From positions 434,001 through 498,000 of the forward strand of contig NZ_RKQN01000002.1 in assembly GCF_003814555.1 (NCBI RefSeq): a DNA stretch of 64,000 bases, in the 5' to 3' direction. Shown piece after piece: positions 7,398 to 16,643 of this stretch (position 1 is its first letter; each line of letters starts with the position of its first letter). Made by a program: the position numbers and the translations under genes. The DNA comes from Vulcaniibacterium tengchongense (lineage in GTDB: Bacteria; Pseudomonadota; Gammaproteobacteria; Xanthomonadales; Xanthomonadaceae). The notes beneath the pieces are model-generated. The model did not search any database, was not told the DNA's origin, and saw only the letters and a list, made by a program, of their open reading frames with translations.

Positions 7398-9857
7398 TCA
7401 CCCGGCCCGCGCCGGCGTCCGCTCCGCGCGCCACGCCCACGCCGCGAGCAGATACAGCGCCAGCGCGACCAGCAGCGTCGCGCGCAGGCCGAACGCCATC
7501 GCCAGCAGCAGCGCGGCGATCGCCGCCAGCACCGAGGCGCAGCCGTTCAGTCCCCAGGCCCAGGGCACGAACGCCGGCGCGCGCCGCGCCAGCCGCGCCA
7601 GCCCGAGCGGGAACGGCCGGCCCATCGCGAACGCCAGCGGCGCGATCCCGGCCAGCCCGCACAGCGCGCGCGCCCACAGCGGCCACGCCGCGCCGGCATG
7701 CGAGGCGAGCGCGAACACGGCGAACTGCCAGGCCAGGCCGAGGCCGATCGCCGCCACCGCGCGCCGCGCCCGCGCCGCCAACGCCGCGTCCGCAGCGCCG
7801 GCGGCGCCGCGCTGCGCCTCCAGGCTGCCGAGGCCCGCGCACAGCAGGAACGCGGCCAGGCCGAGTCCGGCGGCGAGCAGCGGATGCCCGACCAGCAGGG
7901 TCAGGCGCGACAGCGTCGCGATCTCGATCAGCATGAAGCCCGCGCCGAGCGCGAGGAAGTACAGTCCGGCGCGGGCGCGCGGCAGGGCCGCGTCCGTGGG
8001 CGAAGGCAGCGCGCGCAACGGCAGCAGCACCAGCAGCAGCGCCAGCGGCGCGGCCTGCAGCAGCGCGGCGAGCAGCAGCAGGTAGCCCGAGTCCAGCAGC
8101 ACCGCGCCGCCTTCCGCGCGCAGCCGCCACAGCTCGGGCAGGCTGCGCCAGCGGAAGAAGTGGCCGAAGTACGGGCGGTCGTCGGTGGCCGGCGCGATCG
8201 CGAACTTGTAGTCGCGCACGAACGCGTCCGCGCGCGGCGACAGCAGCGCGGCCACGCCCTGGTACAGCGTCGGCGGGTCCAGCGCGTGCAGGCGCTCGCC
8301 GGGGCCGGCGCGCCAGCCCGGCACGTGCACCGGGTCGAAGCCGCGCGCCTGGGCGAAACGACGCAGCGCGGCGCGCTCGCCGGCGTCGAACGGCGCGTTC
8401 GCCAGCAACCAGGTGCTCGCGTCCCAGTTGCGGATCGCCGCCAGCTGCCGCCCCGGCGCGGCGACGCCGTCGGCGCGCAACGCGGCGACCAGGCCGGCGA
8501 ACAGCTTCAGCTCGTCGCGCGGCGGCTGCTTGCTCCAGCGGGTGACCGCCAGCCATCCGCGCGGCGCGAGCCGCGCGCGGTAGTCGCGCAACGCCTCGAC
8601 CGTGAGCGCGTACTGTTCCGACGCTGCCAGCGCGCCGGCGCCGGACGCGGCGAAGGAATCGGCGCCGGCGAGCACGATCAGGTCGTAGCGTGCGCGGGCG
8701 GCGCGCACGAAGGCGCGCGGCTCGGCGACGAAGCTGCGCACGCGCCGGTCGCGGTAGAGGCCGCCGGCGTAGCGCGCGTAGTCGCGCCGCACCAGGTCCA
8801 GCTTGCGCGCATCGAGCTCGACCGCGTCCACCGCGCGCGCACCCAGCGCCAGCGCCCGCAGCACCTCCATGCCACCGCCGGCGCCGAGCACCAGCACCCG
8901 CCGCGGCGCACGCACCGCGTACGGCAACGCCGCGGTGGTCGCGCCCAACCAGGGCTGCCGGCGGGCGCCGTCGTCGCGCACGATCGCGTCCGGGCCGTCG
9001 CCGTCGACGTACAGGCCGAGCTGCGGCGGCAATTCCCCGGCGTGGTCCAGGCTCAAGCCCGGCGCATGGCGCAGCGGCACCCGCGGGCTGTCCAGCACCG
9101 CCAGCCAGCCGTACGGCCCGTAACGCTCGGCGAGCACCCGCGCACCGGGCAGCAGCAGGGCCTTGCTCAGGCTCTTGAACTCGTTCGGCACCGGCGCCAG
9201 CGCCCGCCCCGGCAGCGCCAGCAAGGCCGCGGCGAGCGCGACCGCGAACGCCCGCGGCGCGCCGCGCGCGACCAGCGCCGCCGCGCACGGCCCGCACAAC
9301 GCCGCCAGCCGCAGCCCGTGCTGCAGCGGCAGCGCCGCCAGCGCCAGCGCCGCCGCCGCGCCCAGGCCGGCGCCGAGCAGGTCGGCGCCGTACAGCCGCG
9401 GGATGCGCCCGCCGTGGCGGGCGAAGGCGAGGCCGAAGCACGCCGCGGCGAAGAAGAACGGCACCGCCAGCAGCAGGTACAGCGCGCTCAGCCACGCCAG
9501 CTGGCGCGCGTCCCACGCCAGTTCCAGGCCGTTGAACGGAATCGCCCGCGCGAGCGCGACCGCGAGCGCCGCGCTGCCCGCGAACGCCAGCGCGCAGGTC
9601 GCGAACGCGGCCTCGAAGCGCGCCTGCAGCCACTGCGGCGGCCGCGCCCGCAGCCACAGGCACAGCCAGGTGCCGCTGGCGCCATGGCCGAGCAGGGCCA
9701 GGCTGATGATCATCGCCGCGAACGGATGCCAGTGCGCGATCGCCAGCCAGCGCATCAGCAGCAGCTGGTAGGCCAGCGCCGCGGCCGACACCAGCGCCAC
9801 CGCGAGGCCGAGGCGGAACCCGGCGGCCGGCGTCCCGGTGCGCGCCATCGCCGCCAT
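7398..9857 (-). CDS. Polytopic membrane protein with spermidine-synthase-like domain
   Basis: This 819-residue protein is a sandwich: about seven to eight membrane spans (1-260), a soluble methyltransferase/spermidine-synthase-like Rossmann domain (RVLVLGAGGGMEVLRAL at about 310, acidic VELDARKL, later DLIVLAGAD), and a further set of spans from about 590 to the end. Such TM-SpdS-TM proteins are annotated as spermidine synthases or fused transporters, but the substrate is generally unknown. The gene begins 13 nt after the pcm stop and is probably co-transcribed with it. ATG 9857 or 9848 (three codons apart) could be the start. It is convergent with priA, 37 bp away. Confidence 0.8.
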   Translation of the reverse strand: MAAMARTGTPAAGFRLGLAVALVSAAALAYQLLLMRWLAIAHWHPFAAMIISLALLGHGASGTWLCLWLRARPPQWLQARFEAAFATCALAFAGSAALAVALARAIPFNGLELAWDARQLAWLSALYLLLAVPFFFAAACFGLAFARHGGRIPRLYGADLLGAGLGAAAALALAALPLQHGLRLAALCGPCAAALVARGAPRAFAVALAAALLALPGRALAPVPNEFKSLSKALLLPGARVLAERYGPYGWLAVLDSPRVPLRHAPGLSLDHAGELPPQLGLYVDGDGPDAIVRDDGARRQPWLGATTAALPYAVRAPRRVLVLGAGGGMEVLRALALGARAVDAVELDARKLDLVRRDYARYAGGLYRDRRVRSFVAEPRAFVRAARARYDLIVLAGADSFAASGAGALAASEQYALTVEALRDYRARLAPRGWLAVTRWSKQPPRDELKLFAGLVAALRADGVAAPGRQLAAIRNWDASTWLLANAPFDAGERAALRRFAQARGFDPVHVPGWRAGPGERLHALDPPTLYQGVAALLSPRADAFVRDYKFAIAPATDDRPYFGHFFRWRSLPELWRLRAEGGAVLLDSGYLLLLAALLQAAPLALLLVLLPLRALPSPTDAALPRARAGLYFLALGAGFMLIEIATLSRLTLLVGHPLLAAGLGLAAFLLCAGLGSLEAQRGAAGAADAALAARARRAVAAIGLGLAWQFAVFALASHAGAAWPLWARALCGLAGIAPLAFAMGRPFPLGLARLARRAPAFVPWAWGLNGCASVLAAIAALLLAMAFGLRATLLVALALYLLAAWAWRAERTPARAG

Positions 9858-9870
9858 CCCCGGGCCGCCG

Positions 9871-10620
9871 CTAGCGCCCGCCGGTCAGCGGCACGAAGCG
9901 CACCGGCAGCACCTGCCGCGTGCGCACGCGCCCGGCCGCGTCCTTGCTCACCCGCATCAGCGTCTGGGCGTGGAAGCTGCTGCCGACCGGGATCACCATG
10001 CGCCCGCCGGGCTTGAGCTGCGCCAGCAACGGCGGCGGGATCGACGACGCGGCCGCGGTGACCACGATCGCGTCGAACGGCGCCGCCTCCTGCCAGCCGT
10101 AGTAGCCGTCGCCCATCCGGGTCTCGACGTTGCGGTAGCGGCGCAGCCGCTGCCGCGCCTGCGCGGCCAGCGGCGCGACGATCTCGATCGTGTACACCCG
10201 CGCGCCGGACTCGGCCAGCACCGCGGCCTGGTAGCCCGAGCCGGTGCCGACCTCGAGGATCTTCTGCCCCGGCTTCGGCTGCGCCAGCGAGGTCATCAGC
10301 GCGACGATATAGGGCTGCGAGATGGTCTGGCCGTAGCCGATCGCCAGCGGCCGGTTGGCGTAGGCGTGGGCGCGCTGCGCCGCCGGCACGTAGGCGTGGC
10401 GCGGCACGCGCGCGAGCAGTTCGAGCGCGGCCGGGTCGATGCGCGCCTCGCCGGCGCCATCGCGCGCTTGCCGGCGCAGTTCGGCGAGCAGCGCGCGGCG
10501 CGGCTGCGCGTACGGGTCCCCGGCGGCAGCCGGGGGCTGCGCCCAGGCGCACGCGCCGCCCAGGGCCCATCCCAGCACGACGCCGCGCGCGACCCCGGCG
10601 ATGGCGCCAGCGCTCCGCAT
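9871..10620 (-). CDS. pcm: Protein-L-isoaspartate O-methyltransferase, predicted exported
   Basis: Pcm methylates L-isoaspartyl residues in damaged proteins using S-adenosylmethionine. In the 249-residue product the family motifs are clear: GYGQTISQPYIVALM, SAM-binding LEVGTGSGYQAAVLAE, and the terminal LPVRFVPLTGG. Unlike the cytosolic enzyme it has a hydrophobic N-terminal segment (GVARGVVLGWALGGACAWAQ) that looks like a signal peptide, so it may act in the periplasm, where the source of SAM is unclear. A downstream membrane protein with a SAM-type fold starts 13 nt after this gene. Confidence 0.9.
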   Translation of the reverse strand: MRSAGAIAGVARGVVLGWALGGACAWAQPPAAAGDPYAQPRRALLAELRRQARDGAGEARIDPAALELLARVPRHAYVPAAQRAHAYANRPLAIGYGQTISQPYIVALMTSLAQPKPGQKILEVGTGSGYQAAVLAESGARVYTIEIVAPLAAQARQRLRRYRNVETRMGDGYYGWQEAAPFDAIVVTAAASSIPPPLLAQLKPGGRMVIPVGSSFHAQTLMRVSKDAAGRVRTRQVLPVRFVPLTGGR

Positions 10621-10632
10621 GGCGCGAGCCTA
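10621..10632 (-). promoter_or_regulatory. pcm leaderless-type promoter (-10 TAGGCT)
   Basis: On the minus strand TAGGCT (10632-10627) is followed by six bases and the pcm ATG at 10620; no SD is present. Spacing is identical to polA, uvrD and priA. Confidence 0.4.
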
Positions 10633-10669
10633 GGCGGGCCGGCGTGAGGCGCCCGTCGAAGCGACCCGG

Positions 10670-11431
10670 TCAGGCCGGCGCGGCCTGCGCCGCCTTTCCC
10701 GCGCGCCGCTTCGGCCGCTCGCGGATCCAGACGATCTGGTTGTCGCGCCGCAGCTCGAACAGCTCGCTCGCCTCGATCAGGTCGCTGAGCTTGCGGTAGC
10801 CGTAGTTGCGCGGGTCGAACGAGGCCTGGTTGCCGATCTGGTGCCCGACCAGGCCGAGGTTGGCCCAGCCGTCGTCGCCGGCCGCGGAATCCACCGCGCG
10901 CCGCAGCATCTGCACCAGGCGCTTGTCGCCGCGCAGTTCCTTCGCGTTCCTCGGCCGCGCCGGCGCGGTGCCGGGCTCCGCGTCCGCGTGCGCGGCGCCC
11001 AGCGCTTCCAGGTAGATGAACTGCGAGCAGGCGTTGACGAACGGCGCCGGCGTCTTGCGCTCGCCGAAGCCGTACACCTTCAGCCCGTCGGTGAGCAGGC
11101 GCATCACCAGCGGGGTGAAGTCGGCGTCGCTGGAGACGATCGCGAACGCATCGAGGTTGCGCGCGTACAGCAGGTCCATTGCGTCGATCACCATCGCCAT
11201 GTCGGAGGCGTTCTTGCCGCTGGAATAGGCGAACTGCTGGATCGGGCGGATCGCGTATTCGTGCAGCACCGCCTCCCAGCCCTTCAGGTGCGGGCTCTTC
11301 CAGTTGCCGTAGGCCCGCCGCACGTTCGCCGCGCCGTGGCGCGCGACCTCGGCCAGGATCACGTCGATCTTCGCCGCGGGCGCGTTGTCGGCGTCGATCA
11401 GCAGGGCGATGCGGCGTTCGGGCTCGGGCAT
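10670..11431 (-). CDS. NYN domain protein with C-terminal LOTUS/OST-HTH-like domain
   Basis: The 253-residue product starts with the NYN (PIN-like) nuclease core: [13 protein letters not shown] with the first acidic pair, [13 protein letters not shown], and [17 protein letters not shown]. The C-terminal about 70 residues ([13 protein letters not shown]...[13 protein letters not shown]...FELRR) match the OST-HTH/LOTUS pattern that often follows NYN domains and may bind RNA. The likely role is RNA processing or decay; the target is unknown. ATG 11431 is chosen because GAGGAG lies 9 nt upstream and the sequence before it is low-complexity. A -10-like TACCCT sits about 30 nt upstream. Confidence 0.85.
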   Translation of the reverse strand: MPEPERRIALLIDADNAPAAKIDVILAEVARHGAANVRRAYGNWKSPHLKGWEAVLHEYAIRPIQQFAYSSGKNASDMAMVIDAMDLLYARNLDAFAIVSSDADFTPLVMRLLTDGLKVYGFGERKTPAPFVNACSQFIYLEALGAAHADAEPGTAPARPRNAKELRGDKRLVQMLRRAVDSAAGDDGWANLGLVGHQIGNQASFDPRNYGYRKLSDLIEASELFELRRDNQIVWIRERPKRRAGKAAQAAPA

Positions 11432-11544
11432 GGCGGCGCGGCTCCTCGGGAATTGCCGGCGAGGGTAGCGCAGCGGGCGTGCGCGCCGTTCGCGGCCCGG
11501 GCGGCCCCGGCTCCCGTCCGCGAGCAAGCGCCGGCAAAACCGGC

Positions 11545-11556
11545 GACAATGGCCCC
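11545..11556 (+). promoter_or_regulatory. tal leaderless-type promoter (-10 GACAAT)
   Basis: GACAAT (11545-11550) lies six bases before ATG 11557 with no SD between them. This favours 11557 over the internal ATG 11578 as the start of tal. Confidence 0.35.
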
Positions 11557-12531
11557 ATGAACCGCGCCACCGAACCGATGACCAGCCAGCTCGAACAACT
11601 CCGCGCCCTGTCGGCCGTGGTCGCCGACACCGGCGACATCGACGCCATCGCCCGCTTCCGCCCGCTCGACGCCACCACCAACCCGTCGCTGCTGCTCAAG
11701 GCCGCGGCGCTGCCGGCCTATGCGCCGCTGATCGACGCCGCGCTGGCCCAGGCCCGCGGCGGCGACCTGCAGGCGCGCGCCGCCGACGCCGGCGACCGCC
11801 TGGCGGTGGCGATCGGCGGCGAGATCCTCAAGCTGATCCCCGGCCGCGTGTCCACCGAGGTCGACGCGCGGCTGAGCTTCGACACCGAGGCGACCCTGGC
11901 GCAGGCGCGCAAGCTGGTCGGCCTGTACGAGGACGCCGGCATCGGCCGCGACCGCCTGCTGATCAAGATCGCCTCGACCTGGGAAGGCATCCGCGCCGCC
12001 GAGCGGCTGGAGCGCGAGGGCATCCACTGCAACCTCACCCTGCTGTTCTCGTTCGCCCAGGCGGTGGCCTGCGCCGAGGCCGGCGTGTTCCTGATCTCGC
12101 CGTTCGTCGGCCGCATCCTCGACTGGCACCTGGCCAACGGCATGGCCAAGCCGGCCGCGCCGCAGGACGACCCGGGCGTGCAGTCGGTCACCCGCATCTG
12201 GCGCTACTACAAGCGCCACGGCTACCGGACGGTGGTGATGGGCGCGAGCTTCCGCAACACCGGCCAGGTGCTGGCGCTGGCCGGCTGCGACCGGCTGACG
12301 ATCTCGCCCGAGCTGCTGGCGGAACTGGCCGCGGCGCCGGGCGAGGTGCCGCGCGCGCTGGTCGACGACGGCGAGCGCGCCGCGCCGCCGGCGGCGCTGA
12401 CGGAGGCCGCGTTCCGCTGGCAGCACAACGAGGACGCGATGGCGAACGACAAGCTCGCCGACGGCATCCGCCGCTTCGCCGCCGACCAGGTCAAGCTCGA
12501 GGCGATGCTGGCGCAGCGGCTGCAGTCCTGA
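11557..12531 (+). CDS. tal: Transaldolase
   Basis: Transaldolase moves a dihydroxyacetone unit between sugar phosphates in the non-oxidative pentose phosphate pathway, in the cytosol. The protein has VVADTGDID and [12 protein letters not shown] at the N terminus, the Schiff-base lysine in [13 protein letters not shown] (about K137), and [18 protein letters not shown], all diagnostic of the TalA/B type. From ATG 11557 it has 324 residues; from ATG 11578 it has 317, the same as E. coli TalB. No SD precedes either ATG. It is divergent from the NYN gene across 125 bp. Confidence 0.95.
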   Translation: MNRATEPMTSQLEQLRALSAVVADTGDIDAIARFRPLDATTNPSLLLKAAALPAYAPLIDAALAQARGGDLQARAADAGDRLAVAIGGEILKLIPGRVSTEVDARLSFDTEATLAQARKLVGLYEDAGIGRDRLLIKIASTWEGIRAAERLEREGIHCNLTLLFSFAQAVACAEAGVFLISPFVGRILDWHLANGMAKPAAPQDDPGVQSVTRIWRYYKRHGYRTVVMGASFRNTGQVLALAGCDRLTISPELLAELAAAPGEVPRALVDDGERAAPPAALTEAAFRWQHNEDAMANDKLADGIRRFAADQVKLEAMLAQRLQS

Positions 12532-12715
12532 CCGCCGTGCCGGGTCGACGCCGCGCACGCCCCTTCGCCGTTCCGGCCCCGGCCGGGACCTGCGCCGCCC
12601 TCCCGGCGGATCCGCGCGCTTTCGCGAGCGCACGCCGGCCCGGCGCCCGGTCGAACCGCACGCCGGGCGGGCCGCCGGCTTGTGCCGCCCCGGCGCACGC
12701 ACCGCAGGCATCGCC

Positions 12716-13996
12716 ATGACCGAGCCGGACGCCCGCCCGCACGTCGTGATCGTCGGCGGCGGCTTCGCCGGCCTGTGGGCCACGCGCGCGCTGGCCGACG
12801 CCCCGGTGCGCGTCACCCTGGTCGACCGCCGCAACCACCACCTGTTCCAGCCGCTGCTTTACCAGGTCGCCACCGCCGGCCTGTCGGCGCCGGACATCGC
12901 CGCGCCGCTGCGGCACATCCTGCGCAAGCAGCGCAACGTCGAAGTGCGGCTGGGCGAGGTGGTCGGCCTCGACCCGGGGGCGCGCACGGCGACGCTCGCC
13001 GACGGCGAGGCGCTGCGCTACGACTACCTGCTGCTCGCCAGCGGCGCGACCCACGCCTACTTCGGCCACGACGAGTGGGCCGGCGACGCGCCGGGGCTGA
13101 AGACGCTCGACGACGCGCTGGCGATCCGCCGCCGCCTGCTGCTCGCGTTCGAGCGCGCCGAGGCCTGCGACGACCCGGACGAACGCGCCGCCTGGCTCAA
13201 CTTCGCCGTGGTCGGCGGCGGCCCCACCGGCGTCGAACTCGCCGGCACCCTGGCCGAGATCGCCCGCCACACCCTGCGGCGCGAGTTCCGCAACATCGAT
13301 CCGGCCCAGGCCCGGGTGCGCCTGATCGAGGCCGGCCCGCGCGTGCTCGCCTCGTTTCCCGAATCGCTGTCGCGCAAGGCGCGGTGGCAGCTGGAAAGGC
13401 TCGGCGTCGAGGTCGTGACCGGCACGCCGGTCACCGCGATCGACGCGCACGGCTACCGCCTGGGCGAGGCCTTCGAAGCGGCGCGCACCGTGCTGTGGGC
13501 GGCCGGCGTCGCCGCTTCGCCGCTGGGCGCGCTGCTGGAGGCCGAACGCGACCGCGCCGGCCGCGTCCGGGTCGCGCCCGACCTGAGCGTCCCGCACCAT
13601 CCGGAGATCTTCGTCGCCGGCGACCTGGCCAGCGTGCAGCAGGACGGCAAGCCGGTGCCCGGCGTCGCCCCCGCGGCCAAGCAGATGGGCGCGCACGTCG
13701 CCCGCGCGATCCGCGCCCGCCTCGCCGGCCGCACGGCGCCGGCGTTCCGCTACCGCGACTACGGCAACCTCGCCACGATCGGCCGCATGGCCGCGGTGGT
13801 CGACCTGCACGGCCTCAAGCTGTCCGGCGCGCTCGCCTGGTGGTTCTGGCTGGCCGCGCACGTGTTCTTCCTGATCGGCTTCCGCAACCGGATCATCGTG
13901 CTGGTCAACTGGGCCTGGGCGTACTGGAGCTACCAGCGCCACGCGCGGATCATCCTCGGCGGCGCCGATGCGGAGGCGCCGCGCGACGACCGGTGA
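12716..13996 (+). CDS. ndh: Type II NADH dehydrogenase (NAD(P)/FAD oxidoreductase)
   Basis: NDH-2 passes electrons from NADH to quinone without pumping protons. The 426-residue protein has an FAD-binding GGGFAGL (14-20), a second dinucleotide fold VVGGGPTGVELAG for NADH, the PGVAPAAKQMG segment near the flavin, and a hydrophobic C terminus (WWFWLAAHVFFLIGF...) that anchors it to the inner membrane. Length and motif order fit the family. The start at 12716 sits directly before the FAD motif. It is followed closely by the TRIC gene on the same strand (51 bp). Confidence 0.92.
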   Translation: MTEPDARPHVVIVGGGFAGLWATRALADAPVRVTLVDRRNHHLFQPLLYQVATAGLSAPDIAAPLRHILRKQRNVEVRLGEVVGLDPGARTATLADGEALRYDYLLLASGATHAYFGHDEWAGDAPGLKTLDDALAIRRRLLLAFERAEACDDPDERAAWLNFAVVGGGPTGVELAGTLAEIARHTLRREFRNIDPAQARVRLIEAGPRVLASFPESLSRKARWQLERLGVEVVTGTPVTAIDAHGYRLGEAFEAARTVLWAAGVAASPLGALLEAERDRAGRVRVAPDLSVPHHPEIFVAGDLASVQQDGKPVPGVAPAAKQMGAHVARAIRARLAGRTAPAFRYRDYGNLATIGRMAAVVDLHGLKLSGALAWWFWLAAHVFFLIGFRNRIIVLVNWAWAYWSYQRHARIILGGADAEAPRDDR

Positions 13997-14047
13997 CAGC
14001 GCGGCGGCCCGTTGCGATGCTACGCGGCCCGACCCGACCGCCCGGCC

Positions 14048-14665
14048 ATGGCGACGTTCCTGCTGCTGCTCGACCTGCTCGGCACCTTCGTGTTCGCCCT
14101 CAGCGGCGCCATGCTCGCGGTGCGCCACCGCCTGGACCTGTTCGGCGTGCTGGTGCTGGCCTGCGCCGCCGCAGTGTCCGGCGGCATCGTGCGCGACGTG
14201 CTGATCGGGGCGACGCCGCCGGCGGCGCTGACCCACGCGCGCTACCTGGTCGTCGCCTGCGCGGCCGGCCTCGCCGGCTTCCGCTGGCATGCGCTGGTGG
14301 AGCGGCTGCGCAATCCGGTGCAGATCCTCGACGCCGCCGGGCTGGCGCTGTTCGCCGCGTCCGGCACCGGCAAGGCGCTCGACTACGGCCTCGGCCCGCT
14401 CAGCGCGACGCTGCTGGGCATGCTCAGCGGCATCGGCGGCGGCATCGCCCGCGACCTGCTGGTGGCGCGCACGCCGGTCGTGCTGCAGGCGGAGCTGTAT
14501 GCGGTCGCCGCGCTGGCCGGCGGCGGACTGGTCGCGCTGGGGCGCCTGGCCGGCGTGCCGGATCCGTGGCCGCTCGCCGCCGGCGCCGCGGCCTGTTTCG
14601 GCCTGCGTTTCATGGCGATCCGCCACGGCTGGCAGTTGCCGGTGGCGCGGCCGCCCGGGCCATAG
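14048..14665 (+). CDS. TRIC-type cation channel (UPF0126/YicG family) membrane protein
   Basis: This 205-residue hydrophobic protein is an internal duplication: two halves of three spans, each with a GG-x-x-RD motif (GGIVRD at 45-50, GGIARD at 131-136). Prokaryotic homologues form trimeric monovalent-cation channels; the physiological role in bacteria is not settled. The start at 14048 is chosen because residues encoded upstream are not hydrophobic and homologues begin at this helix. It ends just before the rpoH terminator hairpin, which is convergent. Confidence 0.88.
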   Translation: MATFLLLLDLLGTFVFALSGAMLAVRHRLDLFGVLVLACAAAVSGGIVRDVLIGATPPAALTHARYLVVACAAGLAGFRWHALVERLRNPVQILDAAGLALFAASGTGKALDYGLGPLSATLLGMLSGIGGGIARDLLVARTPVVLQAELYAVAALAGGGLVALGRLAGVPDPWPLAAGAAACFGLRFMAIRHGWQLPVARPPGP

Positions 14666-14690
14666 CCGGCCCACCGGCCGCGAAAACGAA

Positions 14691-14713
14691 ACGGCCCGGC
14701 GATGCCGGGCCGT
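14691..14713 (-). terminator. Intrinsic terminator of rpoH
   Basis: ACGGCCCGGC (14691-14700) and GCCGGGCCGT (14704-14713) pair perfectly with a 3-nt loop. On the minus strand the stem is followed by a T-rich run (TTTCGTTTTC), as expected for termination of rpoH, whose stop lies 28 nt before it. Confidence 0.85.
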
Positions 14714-14740
14714 CTGCGCGAGGGGTTCTTCGACCCGCGA

Positions 14741-15625
<885 letters not shown>

Positions 15626-15626
15626 C

Positions 15627-15669
15627 TTAGCAGTCGCTTCCTGTGACTGCTAAAGGCGGGAAAAGTTCC
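15627..15669 (-). promoter_or_regulatory. rpoH leader: sigma-E-like promoter and SD-bearing hairpin
   Basis: On the minus strand GGAACTT (15669-15663) is followed after 15 nt by GTCACA (15647-15642), a plausible RpoE-type promoter. An overlapping perfect inverted repeat, TTAGCAGTC / GACTGCTAA (15653-15645 and 15635-15627), has the AGGAAG SD in its 9-nt loop and ends one base before ATG 15625. Both readings are inference. Confidence 0.45.
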
Positions 15670-15731
15670 GGAGCGTTCCGCGGACGGAACGATCTACGGG
15701 ACGGGGAAGCCGAATGATGCCAAATCGGCTG

Positions 15732-16451
15732 TTAATGGCCGGTCAACCGCGCCCGCGGCGGCAACGACCAGTCGATCGGGGCCTGGCCGCGGCGGACCAG
15801 GTACTCGTTGGCGGCCGAGAAGTGGCCGCAGCCGATGAAGCCGCGGTAAGCGGACAGCGGCGAGGGGTGCGGGGCCTTGAGCACCTTGTGCCGCCGGGGG
15901 TCGATGACCTTGCCCTTGGCCTGGGCGTAGCTGCCCCAGAGCATGAACACCAGGCCCTCGCGCTCGCGGTCCAGGACCTCGACGATGCGGTCGGTGAAGC
16001 CCTCCCAGCCCTTGCCCTGGTGCGCGCCGGCGCGCCCCTCCTCGACGGTCAGCACAGCGTTGAGCAGCAGCACGCCCTGCTCGGCCCAGTGCTGCAGGCA
16101 GCCGTGGTCCGGCCGCGGGAGGCCGAGGTCGCGCTCCAGCTCCTTGAAGATGTTCTCCAGCGACGGCGGCACCGCGGTGCCGGGCTGCACCGAGAAGCAC
16201 AGCCCGTGCGCCTGGCCGAAGCCGTGGTACGGGTCCTGGCCGAGGATCACCACCTTGACCCGGTCGAACGGCGTGGCGTCCAGCGCGGCGAAGATCTGCG
16301 GCCCGGGCGGGAAGATGCGCGCGCCGGCCGCCTTGCGCTCGCGCAGGAACGCCGACAGCGCCCGCATCTCCGGGCGCAGCAGGTAGTCGCCGACGCGCGC
16401 CTTCCACGACGGCTCGAGGCGGATGCGGTCGGCGGTGGCGGCGTCGTTCAT
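15732..16451 (-). CDS. ung: Uracil-DNA glycosylase
   Basis: Ung removes uracil from DNA to start base-excision repair. The 239-residue protein has the catalytic GQDPYHG (D73 activates water), the [12 protein letters not shown] block, and the [11 protein letters not shown] loop (195-205) that inserts into the helix. Length matches the family 1 enzyme (about 220-240). It lies 106 bp upstream of rpoH on the same strand. A -10-like AACAAT lies some 35 nt before the ATG on the minus strand. Confidence 0.96.
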   Translation of the reverse strand: MNDAATADRIRLEPSWKARVGDYLLRPEMRALSAFLRERKAAGARIFPPGPQIFAALDATPFDRVKVVILGQDPYHGFGQAHGLCFSVQPGTAVPPSLENIFKELERDLGLPRPDHGCLQHWAEQGVLLLNAVLTVEEGRAGAHQGKGWEGFTDRIVEVLDREREGLVFMLWGSYAQAKGKVIDPRRHKVLKAPHPSPLSAYRGFIGCGHFSAANEYLVRRGQAPIDWSLPPRARLTGH

Positions 16452-16643
16452 GCGCTCGGAAACGGAGAAGCTGCGGAAAGCCCCATTGTTGCGGAAAGCC
16501 GGCGGGCTGTCCGCCCGCGCCAGGGCCGGCGCACGCGCCGCGAGAGGCCCGGCGGCGCCCGGCCAGGCGCCGCATCCGCGCCACGCCGCTCCTCGCCCGA
16601 CCGTGCGCGGAACCGCGCGGCCGGCCGCGCGGCGACGTGCCGG

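Noticed and set aside
15627-15653. LexA/SOS box upstream of rpoH
   Set aside because: The arms resemble a palindrome but the 9-nt spacer and TTAGCAGTC half-site do not fit known LexA spacing; the hairpin or sigma-E reading is better.
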